In this document: piece after piece, positions 18,017 through 26,454 of the stretch
Numbering within the stretch: the stretch's first letter is position 1
Layout: every line of letters starts with the position of its first letter
Notes under the pieces: model-generated
Told to the model about the DNA's origin: nothing
Databases searched by the model: none
Seen by the model: only the letters and a program-made list of their open reading frames with translations
Position numbers and translations under genes: made by a program
Assembly (NCBI RefSeq): GCF_019457915.1
Contig: NZ_JAHZSS010000025.1
Coordinates: forward strand, 1-63,453
Direction: 5' to 3'
Length of the DNA stretch: 63,453 nt
Source: Neiella holothuriorum
Lineage (GTDB): Bacteria; Pseudomonadota; Gammaproteobacteria; Enterobacterales; Neiellaceae

Positions 18017-19456
18017 TTACTGCTCCTTATCCAAACACGTGGCGTGCTGGCGAACCGAGCTCAAATGAATTAACTCAGACGATTCCAGCCAAGGAGCAGA
18101 CGAACGCGCGTGCTGCCAAATTGGGCTTTCTAAGGTGCGGCATAATTCTTTGGCCAAGTTCACCAATCCAGCGTAACCGGCATAGGCATGCTCGCGTTCT
18201 TGGTTAATATCGAGAAATGGCATTTTGGCTTTAAGGGCGGTGTACATGTTGCGACCACCGGCAATCATTAAGTCGGCCTGATGATCAGCAGCCACATCGA
18301 GTAAATTGCGCGCGCCGCCTTCATCAAGCATTAGCGCATCTTCCCCCATGATCTCGCGAATTCGGGCTTTATCGTGCTCAGTCGATTTCTTGGTGCCAGT
18401 TGCCACCACTTCAATATCAAGTTGCTGTAATGCTGCGACGACCGACCAACTTTTTACGCCACCGGTATAGACCAAAGCTCGTTTCCCTTGCAGCCGATCG
18501 CGATAGGGAGCTAACAGCGCTTTGGTTTCTAGTTCTTTAAAAGCGATCAACTGCTCGGTTTCTTCGATTAATTTAGGATCGCCAATCAGGCGGGCAAATT
18601 GACGCAGTGAATTCGAGGTGTCTTCAAGGCCGTAAAAACTGCCTTCGAACCAAGGAACACCCCACTGTTGCTCAAGGTTTCGAGCAACATTAATTTGCGC
18701 TCTTGAACACACCACCATGGCAGCATCGGCGCGGTGCATGGTTTGAATTTCGTGAAAACGAGTATCGCCAGCCATACAGCTCAGCACGCGGTATCCAAGT
18801 TGCTCCAATAATGGTGAGACATGCCAGAATTCGCCGGCAATGTTGTATTCACCAATCAACACAATGTCGTGAACTTTGCGGCTCGGATCATGACGCATCT
18901 GCGGCTTTTCTGGCGGCTCCGCGCTACCAATCACTTTGCGTACCATGACATCGCCGGCAATACGGTTGCCAAGGTTTTTATTGCCATAAAAGCCGGCAGC
19001 ATCGACGGCAACAACAGGGCGATTCCAGCGCTCTTGGGCAAGCTGGCAAATGGCATCAATGTCGTTCCCTTCGAGTGCAGGCACACAGGTCATGTAAACA
19101 AATACGGCTGGCGGATCGTGACGTTCGATCACTTCTTTGATGGCGTGGAGCAATCGTTTCTCTGCCCGGCCCATGATCACGTCCTGCTCATTGAGATCCG
19201 TGGTAAAACCAAGACGAAATAGATTTCGGCCATTGGCGCGCGTGCCACGGTTATTCCAACTGTTACCGGCACAAGCAATTGGCCCATGTACGATATGCGC
19301 AACATCGGCAATCGGTAATAAACTGATTTGGGCACCGTCGAAGCTGCAACCTCCGGCAGTATTACCCGGCGTTGGTCGGCTACAGCCGCTTTTATCGCCC
19401 TTGTTGTGTTCACATGCCGGTTCATCCAGCAGCTCTGCAATTTCATTTCGTTTCAT
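18017..19456 (-). CDS. nifE: NifE, FeMo-cofactor scaffold subunit alpha
   Basis: About 479 residues, homologous to NifD. Recognisable runs are [31 protein letters not shown] near the N-terminus, [34 protein letters not shown], and the C-terminal [13 protein letters not shown]. The cluster Cys residues are in GGCSFDG, PIACAG and MTCVPA. The ATG at 19456 (MKRNEIAEL) has a strong GGAGG 7 nt upstream, so the open frame to 19555 is an artefact running into the promoter. It is the first gene of nifENX-fdxB-rseC. Confidence 0.95.
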   Translation of the reverse strand: MKRNEIAELLDEPACEHNKGDKSGCSRPTPGNTAGGCSFDGAQISLLPIADVAHIVHGPIACAGNSWNNRGTRANGRNLFRLGFTTDLNEQDVIMGRAEKRLLHAIKEVIERHDPPAVFVYMTCVPALEGNDIDAICQLAQERWNRPVVAVDAAGFYGNKNLGNRIAGDVMVRKVIGSAEPPEKPQMRHDPSRKVHDIVLIGEYNIAGEFWHVSPLLEQLGYRVLSCMAGDTRFHEIQTMHRADAAMVVCSRAQINVARNLEQQWGVPWFEGSFYGLEDTSNSLRQFARLIGDPKLIEETEQLIAFKELETKALLAPYRDRLQGKRALVYTGGVKSWSVVAALQQLDIEVVATGTKKSTEHDKARIREIMGEDALMLDEGGARNLLDVAADHQADLMIAGGRNMYTALKAKMPFLDINQEREHAYAGYAGLVNLAKELCRTLESPIWQHARSSAPWLESSELIHLSSVRQHATCLDKEQ

Positions 19457-19550
19457 TCTGGTTCCTCCACGACTGCAATCCGGTTGAACCATCAACTTGT
19501 GCAAGAGCTGACCTTCAAGGATGCAAGTGTTGCGATCACGTGGAACCTGC

Positions 19551-19567
19551 TGCAATCACCATACCCA
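19551..19567 (-). promoter_or_regulatory. Sigma-54 promoter of nifENX operon
   Basis: On the minus strand GGTATGGTGATTGC gives GG-N10-GC with an ATTGCA -12 box, about 95 bp before nifE. The -24 part is TGGGTAT, a partial consensus. Confidence 0.6.
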
Positions 19568-19599
19568 ACATAACCTTTTGATTTAGTTAAATTAAGCTT

Positions 19600-19615
19600 T
19601 GTAGTGTTTGCGACA
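19600..19615 (-). promoter_or_regulatory. NifA upstream activator sequence for nifENX operon
   Basis: TGT-AGTGTTTGCG-ACA is an exact TGT-N10-ACA site, flanked by T and A to give TTGT..ACAA. It lies only about 40 bp upstream of the sigma-54 element, closer than usual. Nothing else is recognised between here and 19864. Confidence 0.65.
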
Positions 19616-19864
19616 AAACAAGATTGAGGTCGAACAACCGGACAAAATAGCAAGGCAGGCAGCGCCATTTGTCGACGTGTAAAGCGAAGGAAGACGAATC
19701 TTGGGGAAAGGCCACAGAGCTTAACATCGGCAGTTAGAGCAACACCATAACCGCTGAATTATCGAGCCATTGAAGAACAACTTGGCCCTGTCGCGTGTTC
19801 ATTAGCCAACGGAATAGATAGCCAATGATTCGCAAATACTCAAAAACGTATTGGGGCAATAGAC

Positions 19865-20244
19865 TTAGTTGTGATCAGAGTGGTCAGGCTTCGAAGCCAC
19901 CACCAGAAATTGGGAGGCAAGTTTTTTCACGCCTAATTTCCACATGGCCCAATCATACAATGCAGACAGTAGGTAAACCGGAAATAGCGCCACATAGTAG
20001 CCCGATTGATAATAACGAAAGCGCATCAGGTCAATCTCAAAGCCTTTGCTTTCAAATAGCTTTCTTAAAGCTGGATAAGAGCAGCGGTGATAATAAGCCA
20101 CAAAACCCAGCTCATCTTGGCGCTCAGGAAATGCCCAAGTCACTAGCTTCTTGGTCCAAGCGTTAGGCAGCACTCGATTGAGCAAAGAAAACGGCGCGTT
20201 CTTGCCCGGCAAGACGTGAATGCAAACGCCGCCAGGCGCCTATG
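19865..20244 (-). pseudogene. C-terminal fragment of a class I SAM-dependent methyltransferase
   Basis: About 125 residues are readable from just after an in-frame TAG. They begin APGGVCIHVLPGKNAPFSLLNR and run on through WAFPERQDELGFVAYYHRCSYPALRKLFESKGFEIDLMRFRYYQSGYY. This looks like the distal half of a glycoconjugate/polysaccharide-type methyltransferase: the strand after the SAM-binding region, then a membrane-proximal hydrophobic tail. The SAM-binding GxGxG part is absent upstream; a stop and the glucanase hairpin are there instead. A TTG at 20212 could serve as a start, but the missing core argues for a decayed gene. Confidence 0.55.
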
Positions 20245-20268
20245 CAGTATCAATTGCAGAAGCGCCTG

Positions 20269-20302
20269 AGCGAGTCGATGAGCAACAGCCCATCGACTCG
20301 CT
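20269..20302 (-). terminator. Perfect 12-bp hairpin after the glucanase gene
   Basis: AGCGAGTCGATG and CATCGACTCGCT form a perfect stem around a 10-nt loop, 9 bp beyond the glucanase stop. The U-tract is poor, so it could be a terminator or an mRNA 3' stabiliser. Confidence 0.6.
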
Positions 20303-20310
20303 AAATCAGC

Positions 20311-21717
20311 TTATTGTTGTTCGGCTCGCTGGTAGACCCGCACATAATCAACACTCATTTGCAGCGGGAAAATACGGTCATCAACAGGGCCACCGGCACT
20401 GCCCCAGGCACCGCCAACAGCGATATTGAGAATCAAGTAGAACGGATGGTCAAACGGCCATGCTTGCCAGCCAGAATGCTCATTCATGTAGCTGAAGTAC
20501 AGGGTATCGTCGAAGTAAATATCGATACGCTCCGGCGTCCACTCCATGGCATAAACATGAAAAGCCTCGCTCACATCTTTGCCTTCAACCGCGCCTTTAC
20601 GCTGCTCCCAGTTCACCCAGTAATAGGCTTTGTTATGAACCGTTCCGTGGACCCGATTCATGTCATAACCAACATGCTCCATGATGTCGATTTCACCGGA
20701 GTTTGGCCACGCATCGCACTGGTCACTGCCCTGCCAATCAGCATCAGACTGACAGGTTGTGGCATAGGTAAAGGGATCCGATGGCAACATCCAAATAGCC
20801 GGCCAAGAGCCTTGCCCAGCCGGTAATTTAGCGCGAATTTCAGCGCGGCCGTACTTAAAATCACCTTTGCCGTGAGCATGAATGCGCGCAGACGTGTACT
20901 CGGCGTTATCATAAGTTTCTTTGTGCGCTTCAATGATCAGATGACCTTGCTCAACCCGAGCATTTTGCAAGCGATTGGTGTACGCCTGTAGCTCCGCATT
21001 CACCTTACCTGCAGGCCAAATATCATAGCCCCATTTGGTTGGGTCTGGTGCGCCTTGGTAATCGAATTCATCGGCCCACAAGAGTTGCCAACCTTGCTCA
21101 ACCGGCTGCTTTTTGCGTACCACTAAACCATTTAAGATGGCCTCGCCCACCGACGCTTCAAAATCAAGATTAAGGACGCCATCGGTCACTTCAACATTGG
21201 TTACCGTACGAACCAAAGCAGACTTGTCATTGCCATCTCGCTCGTTGCGTACAGCAAGATTAGCAATGACCACTTGGCCTTCTACTAGCACATCAAACAC
21301 CCGGCCTAATGGCTCAATGTCATGGGGCTCCGCAAACTTAAATGTAACGTCGTACAGACCATTCGCCATAGGTTGTTGAATGGTTAATTCGCCATGACGA
21401 TAGCTTTTGAACAATTGTGGATCTTGCGAGCCTAACACCTCAGCAATCTCGGCCTTAGCGCCACCGATACCTGCCACATCAGCTTGATAAACGATGCCGT
21501 CATTGCCGTTATATTCAGGCCCGCCAACATTCACGGCCCACACCACACTATCGATGGACGATGCTGTCGATTGTGTTTCGAACAATTGTCCCGCCAGCAC
21601 CTCAGAATTGCCGGTCGCTTGCGATTCGCTGTCAGCTTTATTGTTGCCACAGGCAAGCAATAACGAGCTTGCAGCAACAATGGCAGGAACAAACAAAGTG
21701 GCCTGTTTGATTTTCAT
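20311..21717 (-). CDS. GH16 beta-glucanase (laminarinase-like) lipoprotein with malectin-like domain
   Basis: About 468 residues. The signal peptide ends in a lipobox (LLLACG), with the acceptor Cys followed by Gly-Asn-Asn, so it is a lipoprotein. Residues of about 40-200 form a malectin-like carbohydrate-binding domain (YRHGELTIQQPMANGLYDVTFKFAEP..GRVFDVLVEG). The GH16 domain follows with the catalytic pair E342 and E347 in GEIDIMEHVG, plus WPAIWMLP and HVYAMEWTPERIDIYFDD. The likely substrate is a beta-1,3-glucan such as laminarin, judged from family only. The start at 21717 (MKIKQATL) is preferred. A LacI-type operator lies upstream. Confidence 0.9.
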   Translation of the reverse strand: MKIKQATLFVPAIVAASSLLLACGNNKADSESQATGNSEVLAGQLFETQSTASSIDSVVWAVNVGGPEYNGNDGIVYQADVAGIGGAKAEIAEVLGSQDPQLFKSYRHGELTIQQPMANGLYDVTFKFAEPHDIEPLGRVFDVLVEGQVVIANLAVRNERDGNDKSALVRTVTNVEVTDGVLNLDFEASVGEAILNGLVVRKKQPVEQGWQLLWADEFDYQGAPDPTKWGYDIWPAGKVNAELQAYTNRLQNARVEQGHLIIEAHKETYDNAEYTSARIHAHGKGDFKYGRAEIRAKLPAGQGSWPAIWMLPSDPFTYATTCQSDADWQGSDQCDAWPNSGEIDIMEHVGYDMNRVHGTVHNKAYYWVNWEQRKGAVEGKDVSEAFHVYAMEWTPERIDIYFDDTLYFSYMNEHSGWQAWPFDHPFYLILNIAVGGAWGSAGGPVDDRIFPLQMSVDYVRVYQRAEQQ

Positions 21718-21780
21718 AACTACTCCCATGAGAAATGAACCGTCGAACGCGGTTTAATGGGTTATAAAAATACAGCTCAA

Positions 21781-21794
21781 TGTAAGCGCTTACA
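21781..21794. promoter_or_regulatory. LacI-family operator upstream of the GH16 gene
   Basis: TGTAAGCGCTTACA is a perfect 14-bp palindrome with the central CG typical of LacI/GalR-family operators. It lies 64 bp upstream of the GH16 start codon, in the promoter zone. No LacI-family regulator gene is in the window. Confidence 0.7.
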
Positions 21795-21961
21795 ATGCAA
21801 TTTAAATGAATTGTGATTTAGCTATCAATTGTGGTGCGTAGGCTCGCGCGTGGAGGGTAACAACAGAAGGGTAACGGACTGATTATTTCGCTTTAGCGCT
21901 AAGTTCTTGCTGGGGGGAAAGTCGCTTTGCTACAGCTGCGGCAAAGCGACCTCATCATTGT

Positions 21962-23080
21962 TTATTGGTCGAGGTGATTCATCAATACCCGCAAGAATTC
22001 CGCTTGCAGGGTTTCAGGCGCATCGTAGAACACTAAATTATGACCACGGTCTGGGATGATCCAAAGGCTTGCTTTTGTTAGGTGCTGATATTGCTCCAAC
22101 GCAGGCTTCAGTAAAAAGTACTTATCTGGCACGCTGTTGATCATCAGTACGTTCGCTTGAATTTTACCCAACAATGGCGGCGTAAAATTAGGCTCTGAGT
22201 AGTCAGCAGCGAGTGCATAAAACTGATTAATGAGCGAGACGGCTTTGTCTTCTGTTTGATGCAGACGGATTAACTCCGCCTGCAAGGACTTCGATAAGTT
22301 AGTGAAGTATTGAACTTTGCGCAGGTTTTCGCGACCCGATTCCGCCATATAAGGGCCGGCGCCAATTAAGGTTAACTTGCCAATTCGCTTAGGCTGCTCA
22401 ATGGCCATACGCGTTAAAATCAAAGCGCCTTCGCTATAACCAACAGCATTAAATTTTGTGACGTTCAAGTGAGCCATCAAGGCCGACATATCAGCTGCGG
22501 CATCGCGATATGAAAATTTGCCTGACGGGTTAGTCGAACGGCCATGGCCACGAAGATCGGGCACAATCACCATATAGTGCTCGGCCAACAACCTGACATA
22601 CGGATCCCACAATTCAGCTGAATCTAAAAAGCCGTGGACTAACAGCACAGGGTCTCCCGAGCCCATCACTCGATAGTTGATGGTGACATCGGCCATGTGA
22701 AAGCTTTCGTCGCGCGTCGACTCTTCAATACTCTCGATTTCGACGCCAACCACTTCGACGACTTCAACCGAATTAGCCGGGGCCGGAGTTTGTTCTGTGG
22801 TTTCAACAGCCGCTGTTTTTTCGTCAACAGCAGGAGATTTTTCGTCAACAGTAGGTGTTTTTGCGTCAACAGAAAGTTCAGCAGCTTGAGATGCAGGTTC
22901 TGCAGGAGCCGCTTCCGTTGCCGTAAGTGGTGAATTGGCTTCAATGACTGGTTCGGCTTGTTGCGCCGCTTGCGCCTCAACTTGCGGTTGAGTTGGCTGC
23001 TGAGGTTTAGTGTCTTGTCCGTAAGAAAAGCAGGCGCAGAACAACAACGCTGCGCTGATGAACCTAGCTACTAAGGTCAT
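21962..23080 (-). CDS. Exported alpha/beta hydrolase with Pro/Glu/Ala-rich repeat linker
   Basis: About 372 residues. The signal peptide is FISAALLFCACFSYGQ. A low-complexity linker (about residues 22-110) is rich in P, Q, A, E, T and carries three 7-residue repeats of the type VDEKSPA. The alpha/beta hydrolase domain has the oxyanion region VLLVHGFLDSAELW, DLRGHGRS, the nucleophile Ser in VGYSEGAL, and a C-terminal His in PDRGHNLVF. The substrate is unknown. ATG 23080 has AAGGA 7 nt upstream; an in-frame start at 23110 is less likely. It is divergent from the phosphatase gene. Confidence 0.88.
   Translation of the reverse strand: MTLVARFISAALLFCACFSYGQDTKPQQPTQPQVEAQAAQQAEPVIEANSPLTATEAAPAEPASQAAELSVDAKTPTVDEKSPAVDEKTAAVETTEQTPAPANSVEVVEVVGVEIESIEESTRDESFHMADVTINYRVMGSGDPVLLVHGFLDSAELWDPYVRLLAEHYMVIVPDLRGHGRSTNPSGKFSYRDAAADMSALMAHLNVTKFNAVGYSEGALILTRMAIEQPKRIGKLTLIGAGPYMAESGRENLRKVQYFTNLSKSLQAELIRLHQTEDKAVSLINQFYALAADYSEPNFTPPLLGKIQANVLMINSVPDKYFLLKPALEQYQHLTKASLWIIPDRGHNLVFYDAPETLQAEFLRVLMNHLDQ
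22814..22876 (-). repeat. Three 21-bp tandem repeats inside the hydrolase linker
   Basis: Three imperfect 21-bp units containing CGTCAACAG encode VDAKTPT, VDEKSPA and VDEKTAA. In-frame repeats of this kind vary in copy number by slippage, changing linker length without breaking the frame. Confidence 0.7.
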
Positions 23081-23298
23081 TCGATTATCCTTTAAATCGG
23101 CCAGCCACACATAATGGCTTAGCTAAACTACCTAAAACGGCCACACACTACCATACAGCATACAAAATGTGGACATGGCCAAGATCAAACAATTCACCTT
23201 TGTTCGCTTGTTAGCAACAAACTTACCAGTGCAGCTGCTTGCACTCTTAATACTTCCATTCTAGATTTATAACCAATTGTACAAAAAGGAATTTAGCC

Positions 23299-25119
23299 AT
23301 GTTTTTAACTATGTTACGCGGGCTATCTGTCAGTTTGATATTGATGTTCGCCGTGTCCATTCCCGCGCAGGCAGACACCATTAAAACCGATGCAGAAGTC
23401 ATTGTTATTGGCGATATTCATGGCGCATTTGAAGAAGTAACAGCGTTGCTACAAGAGCTTGGCGTAATCAACGACAAGCTCGATTGGATTGGCGGTAAGC
23501 GCCACTTGGTAAGCCTCGGCGACTTAGTTGACCGCGGCAAAGACTCTCGCCGCGTGATTGAGTTGATGATGCGCTTACAGCAACAAGCTGAAGCGGCAGG
23601 CGGTGGTTATAGCCAAATCCTAGGTAACCATGAAATCATGCTGATGACCGGCGATTACCGTTACGTCAGCGAGGCCGAGTTTGCTAGTTACTCTGATCTA
23701 GCATCCACCAAACAGCGACAACAATTATTTAAGCAATACAGTAAATTATTCAGCAACCAAAGCGATCTTGAAGCGCAATTCAACGCCAGCTTCCCAACAG
23801 GTTTTACCGGCTTAATGAAGGCGTTCTCGCCTCAAGGTGAGATGGGTAAGTGGCTCCGTCAACACGGCCGCGCCGTGGTCAAAGTAAACAATCAAGTGTA
23901 CGTGCACGGCGGCTTATCGAAGGATTCGCTCAAACACTCCATTGAAGAACTTAACCAAGACACCCAAAAAGCACTGAAACAACATCAACAGGCATTCGCC
24001 GAATTGCTGGAATTAGGTGTACTTCCTTTTACCCTTAATGACTATTCTGGCGAATCGGTCGTGCGTACTTTTATCGAAAGTCGCAACGCCAAACGTCAGC
24101 CTTGGTTTAAGTCAGCCCAACAATTTATCGATGTGCAAGAGAGCTTATTGTTTTCCAGCACCGGACCATTTTGGTACCGCGGCAATGCCTATTGCCCAGA
24201 GTTGCTTGAATCCTACACCGTGGAGCAAGCACAACAACGATATGACATCGACCACATTGTGGTGGGTCATTCCGTTAAATATCGCCGGTTAGTCAGTCGC
24301 GTGGGTGGCGCTGTCATTCTGGCCGATACGGGAATGCTCACCAATTATTACGGCGGCACACCGTCAGCGCTGCGCTTTGGCAACGAACACCCCAGCGGAC
24401 ATCACCTTAAACACCAATTCAGTGACACTATCGTTGCTGAAACAGAGCGTTTTCGGCACAACCCCAACAGTATGAGCGATAGCGATGTTGAAGCATTTCT
24501 AAAAACAGCAGAAATTGTCAGCAACAAACCCATTGGCTCAGGTATCACGCGCTCCCGTGTCCTAGTTCTCAAGCAAGGCGATTTGCAAACCAGAGCGTCC
24601 TTCAAAACCATTAATGACAGCGATGACAGTTACAAATACGAATTGGCCGCTTACAAACTCGATCGCCTACTCGGTCAGCATTTGATACCACCGGTTGTAA
24701 AACGCACCATTGGCGGTAGAACCGGCGCCGTACAACTATGGGTTGAGAACGTCATTGACGATAACCATCGCAACGATAACGATATTGCTTACCAAGGCAT
24801 GTGCGAAGAAGTGGGCTGGACTCGCCTGATGCTTAATTTTGATACGCTGATCTACAACATCGATCGGAATAACGGCAACATCCTGTGGGATGAGGAATTT
24901 TTCGGTATCTTCATCGACCATTCTCAGTCGTTTAATAGCCTCGTGCGCGTGCCCAAAATGTACCGTCGCTCAACGTTCCTGCTATCGAAAATGCACAAAC
25001 AACGGCTCCAGTCGTTAACCCTTGAACAGCTCAACAAAGAATTGGGTGATGACCTCAAAAGCAAGCAAATCAAAGCCATCATCAAGCGTCGCGATTTCAT
25101 CTTGGACAAGGCCAAATAA
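23299..25119 (+). CDS. Exported PPP-type metallophosphatase fused to a kinase-like (Fam20/HipA/PI-kinase-like) C-terminal domain
   Basis: A 606-residue protein with a signal peptide (about residues 1-25, VSLILMFAVSIPAQA-D). Residues of about 32-370 are a Shewanella-like PPP phosphatase: GDIHG (38-42), GDLVDRG (74-80), GNHE (109-112), VYVHGGLS, and VVGHS. Residues of about 415-606 are a different domain: K436 in ASFKTIN, E448 in YKYELAAYKLDRLLG, then VPP-like IPPVVKR.IGG..GAVQLWVE, the loop D515-TLIYNIDRNNGN (D522, R523, N527), and D540 in IFIDHSQSF. This is the order of ATP-lysine, helix-C Glu, catalytic-loop Asp/Asn and metal Asp in Fam20C/HipA/PI-kinase-like folds, recognised by motif only. 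The next gene, an ATP/ADP-antiporter-family transporter, starts with no gap. Confidence 0.8.
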   Translation: MFLTMLRGLSVSLILMFAVSIPAQADTIKTDAEVIVIGDIHGAFEEVTALLQELGVINDKLDWIGGKRHLVSLGDLVDRGKDSRRVIELMMRLQQQAEAAGGGYSQILGNHEIMLMTGDYRYVSEAEFASYSDLASTKQRQQLFKQYSKLFSNQSDLEAQFNASFPTGFTGLMKAFSPQGEMGKWLRQHGRAVVKVNNQVYVHGGLSKDSLKHSIEELNQDTQKALKQHQQAFAELLELGVLPFTLNDYSGESVVRTFIESRNAKRQPWFKSAQQFIDVQESLLFSSTGPFWYRGNAYCPELLESYTVEQAQQRYDIDHIVVGHSVKYRRLVSRVGGAVILADTGMLTNYYGGTPSALRFGNEHPSGHHLKHQFSDTIVAETERFRHNPNSMSDSDVEAFLKTAEIVSNKPIGSGITRSRVLVLKQGDLQTRASFKTINDSDDSYKYELAAYKLDRLLGQHLIPPVVKRTIGGRTGAVQLWVENVIDDNHRNDNDIAYQGMCEEVGWTRLMLNFDTLIYNIDRNNGNILWDEEFFGIFIDHSQSFNSLVRVPKMYRRSTFLLSKMHKQRLQSLTLEQLNKELGDDLKSKQIKAIIKRRDFILDKAK

Positions 25120-26442
25120 TTGCAGCGCCCGACGAGCCCCACCTCATCAGATGCGCAATATACGATTGTAGAACGGATCCTGCGCCTAGGCGCAGACGTT
25201 AAGCCAGGCGAAGGACTTAAGGTGCTGGCGTTATGCTTCATCTTGTTTATGTTGATGTTCACAGCCTACATTCTCAAGCCCGTGCGAGAGGAGCTGATTT
25301 TAGTTCAACAAGGCTCCGAATGGCGTAGCTATGCCACCGCTTTTCAGGCGTTATTATTGCTTGGGTTAGTACCTCTTTACGGATTCTTTTCAAGACGTTA
25401 TGCCAGTCGCTCATTTATGATGGCGGTCATTGGCTTTTTCGTTGGTTCTTTTTTGTTATTTCTCGCTGCCAGTTATTCCGGCGCAGCCATCGGTATTTTA
25501 TTTTACGTTTGGCTCGGTGCTTTCGGCGTACTTAGCGTTAGTCAATTTTGGGCTTACGCCAGCGATCAATTAACGGAAGAAGACGGTAAACGTCTGTTTG
25601 GCTTAATTGCCTTTGGTGCATCCATGGGCGCTTTGATTGGCGCGTTGACCGCAAAAGCATTGCCACCAGAGCTTGATAGTCGGTTACTGTTGGCAGCGGG
25701 AGCCTGTACCTTACTGATCTCCCAGGTGCCGGTATTGTTAGCGCGCAATCGGAGCCAGCGCTCGGTAACCAAAGCCGCTGCTCCGCGCAGCATGTTGAAT
25801 GCTTTTCGACTTATTCGACAAAATCGCTACTTGCAACTCATTGCCATATTCGTGTTGTTGTTTAGTTGGACCAACGCATTGGGGGAGTATTTGGTGAGCT
25901 TGTTGGTCGAACGAAATTACCAAAATGACTTGGAATCTGGCAGCGTGGCACTGTCGCAAAGTGCTTACATCAAGCAGTTTTATAGCAATTATTTCTTAGC
26001 CGTGAATATTGGCAGTACCATGCTGCAATTCTTCGTGGTGTCGCGCTTTATCAATGGATTGGGCGTCAAGATTTCACTGTTGATCGTGCCCGTCTTTATT
26101 TTCTTAGGCTACAGCTTGGTGCTATTTGTGGGCGTATTGCTGTTGTTTAAAATCATTAAGGTGATTGAAAACAGCCTCGACTACTCGCTGATGAATACGG
26201 TCAAGCAAGTGTTGTATATACCCACCTCGCGAGAAGAGCGATATGAGGCGCGAGCGCTGATTGAAACGTTAGGGGTACGTTGTGGCGATATGCTGCAAGC
26301 GCTCACCGTCTTTGTTGGATTGAACCTGCTGCATATTGCGCCCAAAGGATTTATCTACTTTATTGCCATTGTTTCAATGCTGGTGATCGCACTGGCAATT
26401 GCTATTGGTAATCGTCACAAACAATTGCATCGCCCAGATTAA
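25120..26442 (+). CDS. ATP/ADP antiporter-family (Npt/Tlc-like) MFS-type transporter
   Basis: About 440 residues with 10-12 hydrophobic spans. The family-like start motif FTAYILKPVREELIL follows the first span, and conserved charged loops occur near FWAYASDQLTEEDGKRLFGLIAFGASMGALIGA. The C-terminal part has SLMNTVKQVLYIPTSREERYEARALIE, the stretch shared by Npt1/Npt2 nucleotide exchangers and their free-living bacterial relatives. Free-living members are poorly characterised, so the substrate is inferred to be a nucleotide or related phosphate compound. The TTG start directly abuts the upstream stop (TAA|TTG), with AAGG 8 nt before it, so the two genes are almost certainly co-translated. Confidence 0.82.
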   Translation: MQRPTSPTSSDAQYTIVERILRLGADVKPGEGLKVLALCFILFMLMFTAYILKPVREELILVQQGSEWRSYATAFQALLLLGLVPLYGFFSRRYASRSFMMAVIGFFVGSFLLFLAASYSGAAIGILFYVWLGAFGVLSVSQFWAYASDQLTEEDGKRLFGLIAFGASMGALIGALTAKALPPELDSRLLLAAGACTLLISQVPVLLARNRSQRSVTKAAAPRSMLNAFRLIRQNRYLQLIAIFVLLFSWTNALGEYLVSLLVERNYQNDLESGSVALSQSAYIKQFYSNYFLAVNIGSTMLQFFVVSRFINGLGVKISLLIVPVFIFLGYSLVLFVGVLLLFKIIKVIENSLDYSLMNTVKQVLYIPTSREERYEARALIETLGVRCGDMLQALTVFVGLNLLHIAPKGFIYFIAIVSMLVIALAIAIGNRHKQLHRPD

Positions 26443-26454
26443 GGCAAACCGGCG

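Noticed and set aside
19457..19555. Upstream extension of NifE
   Set aside because: It overlaps the sigma-54 promoter, while ATG 19456 has GGAGG at the right distance.
23299..25119. Frameshift or assembly fusion between the phosphatase and kinase-like parts
   Set aside because: The frame is open throughout, with uniform codon use and a continuous linker, and no start signal lies at the domain junction.
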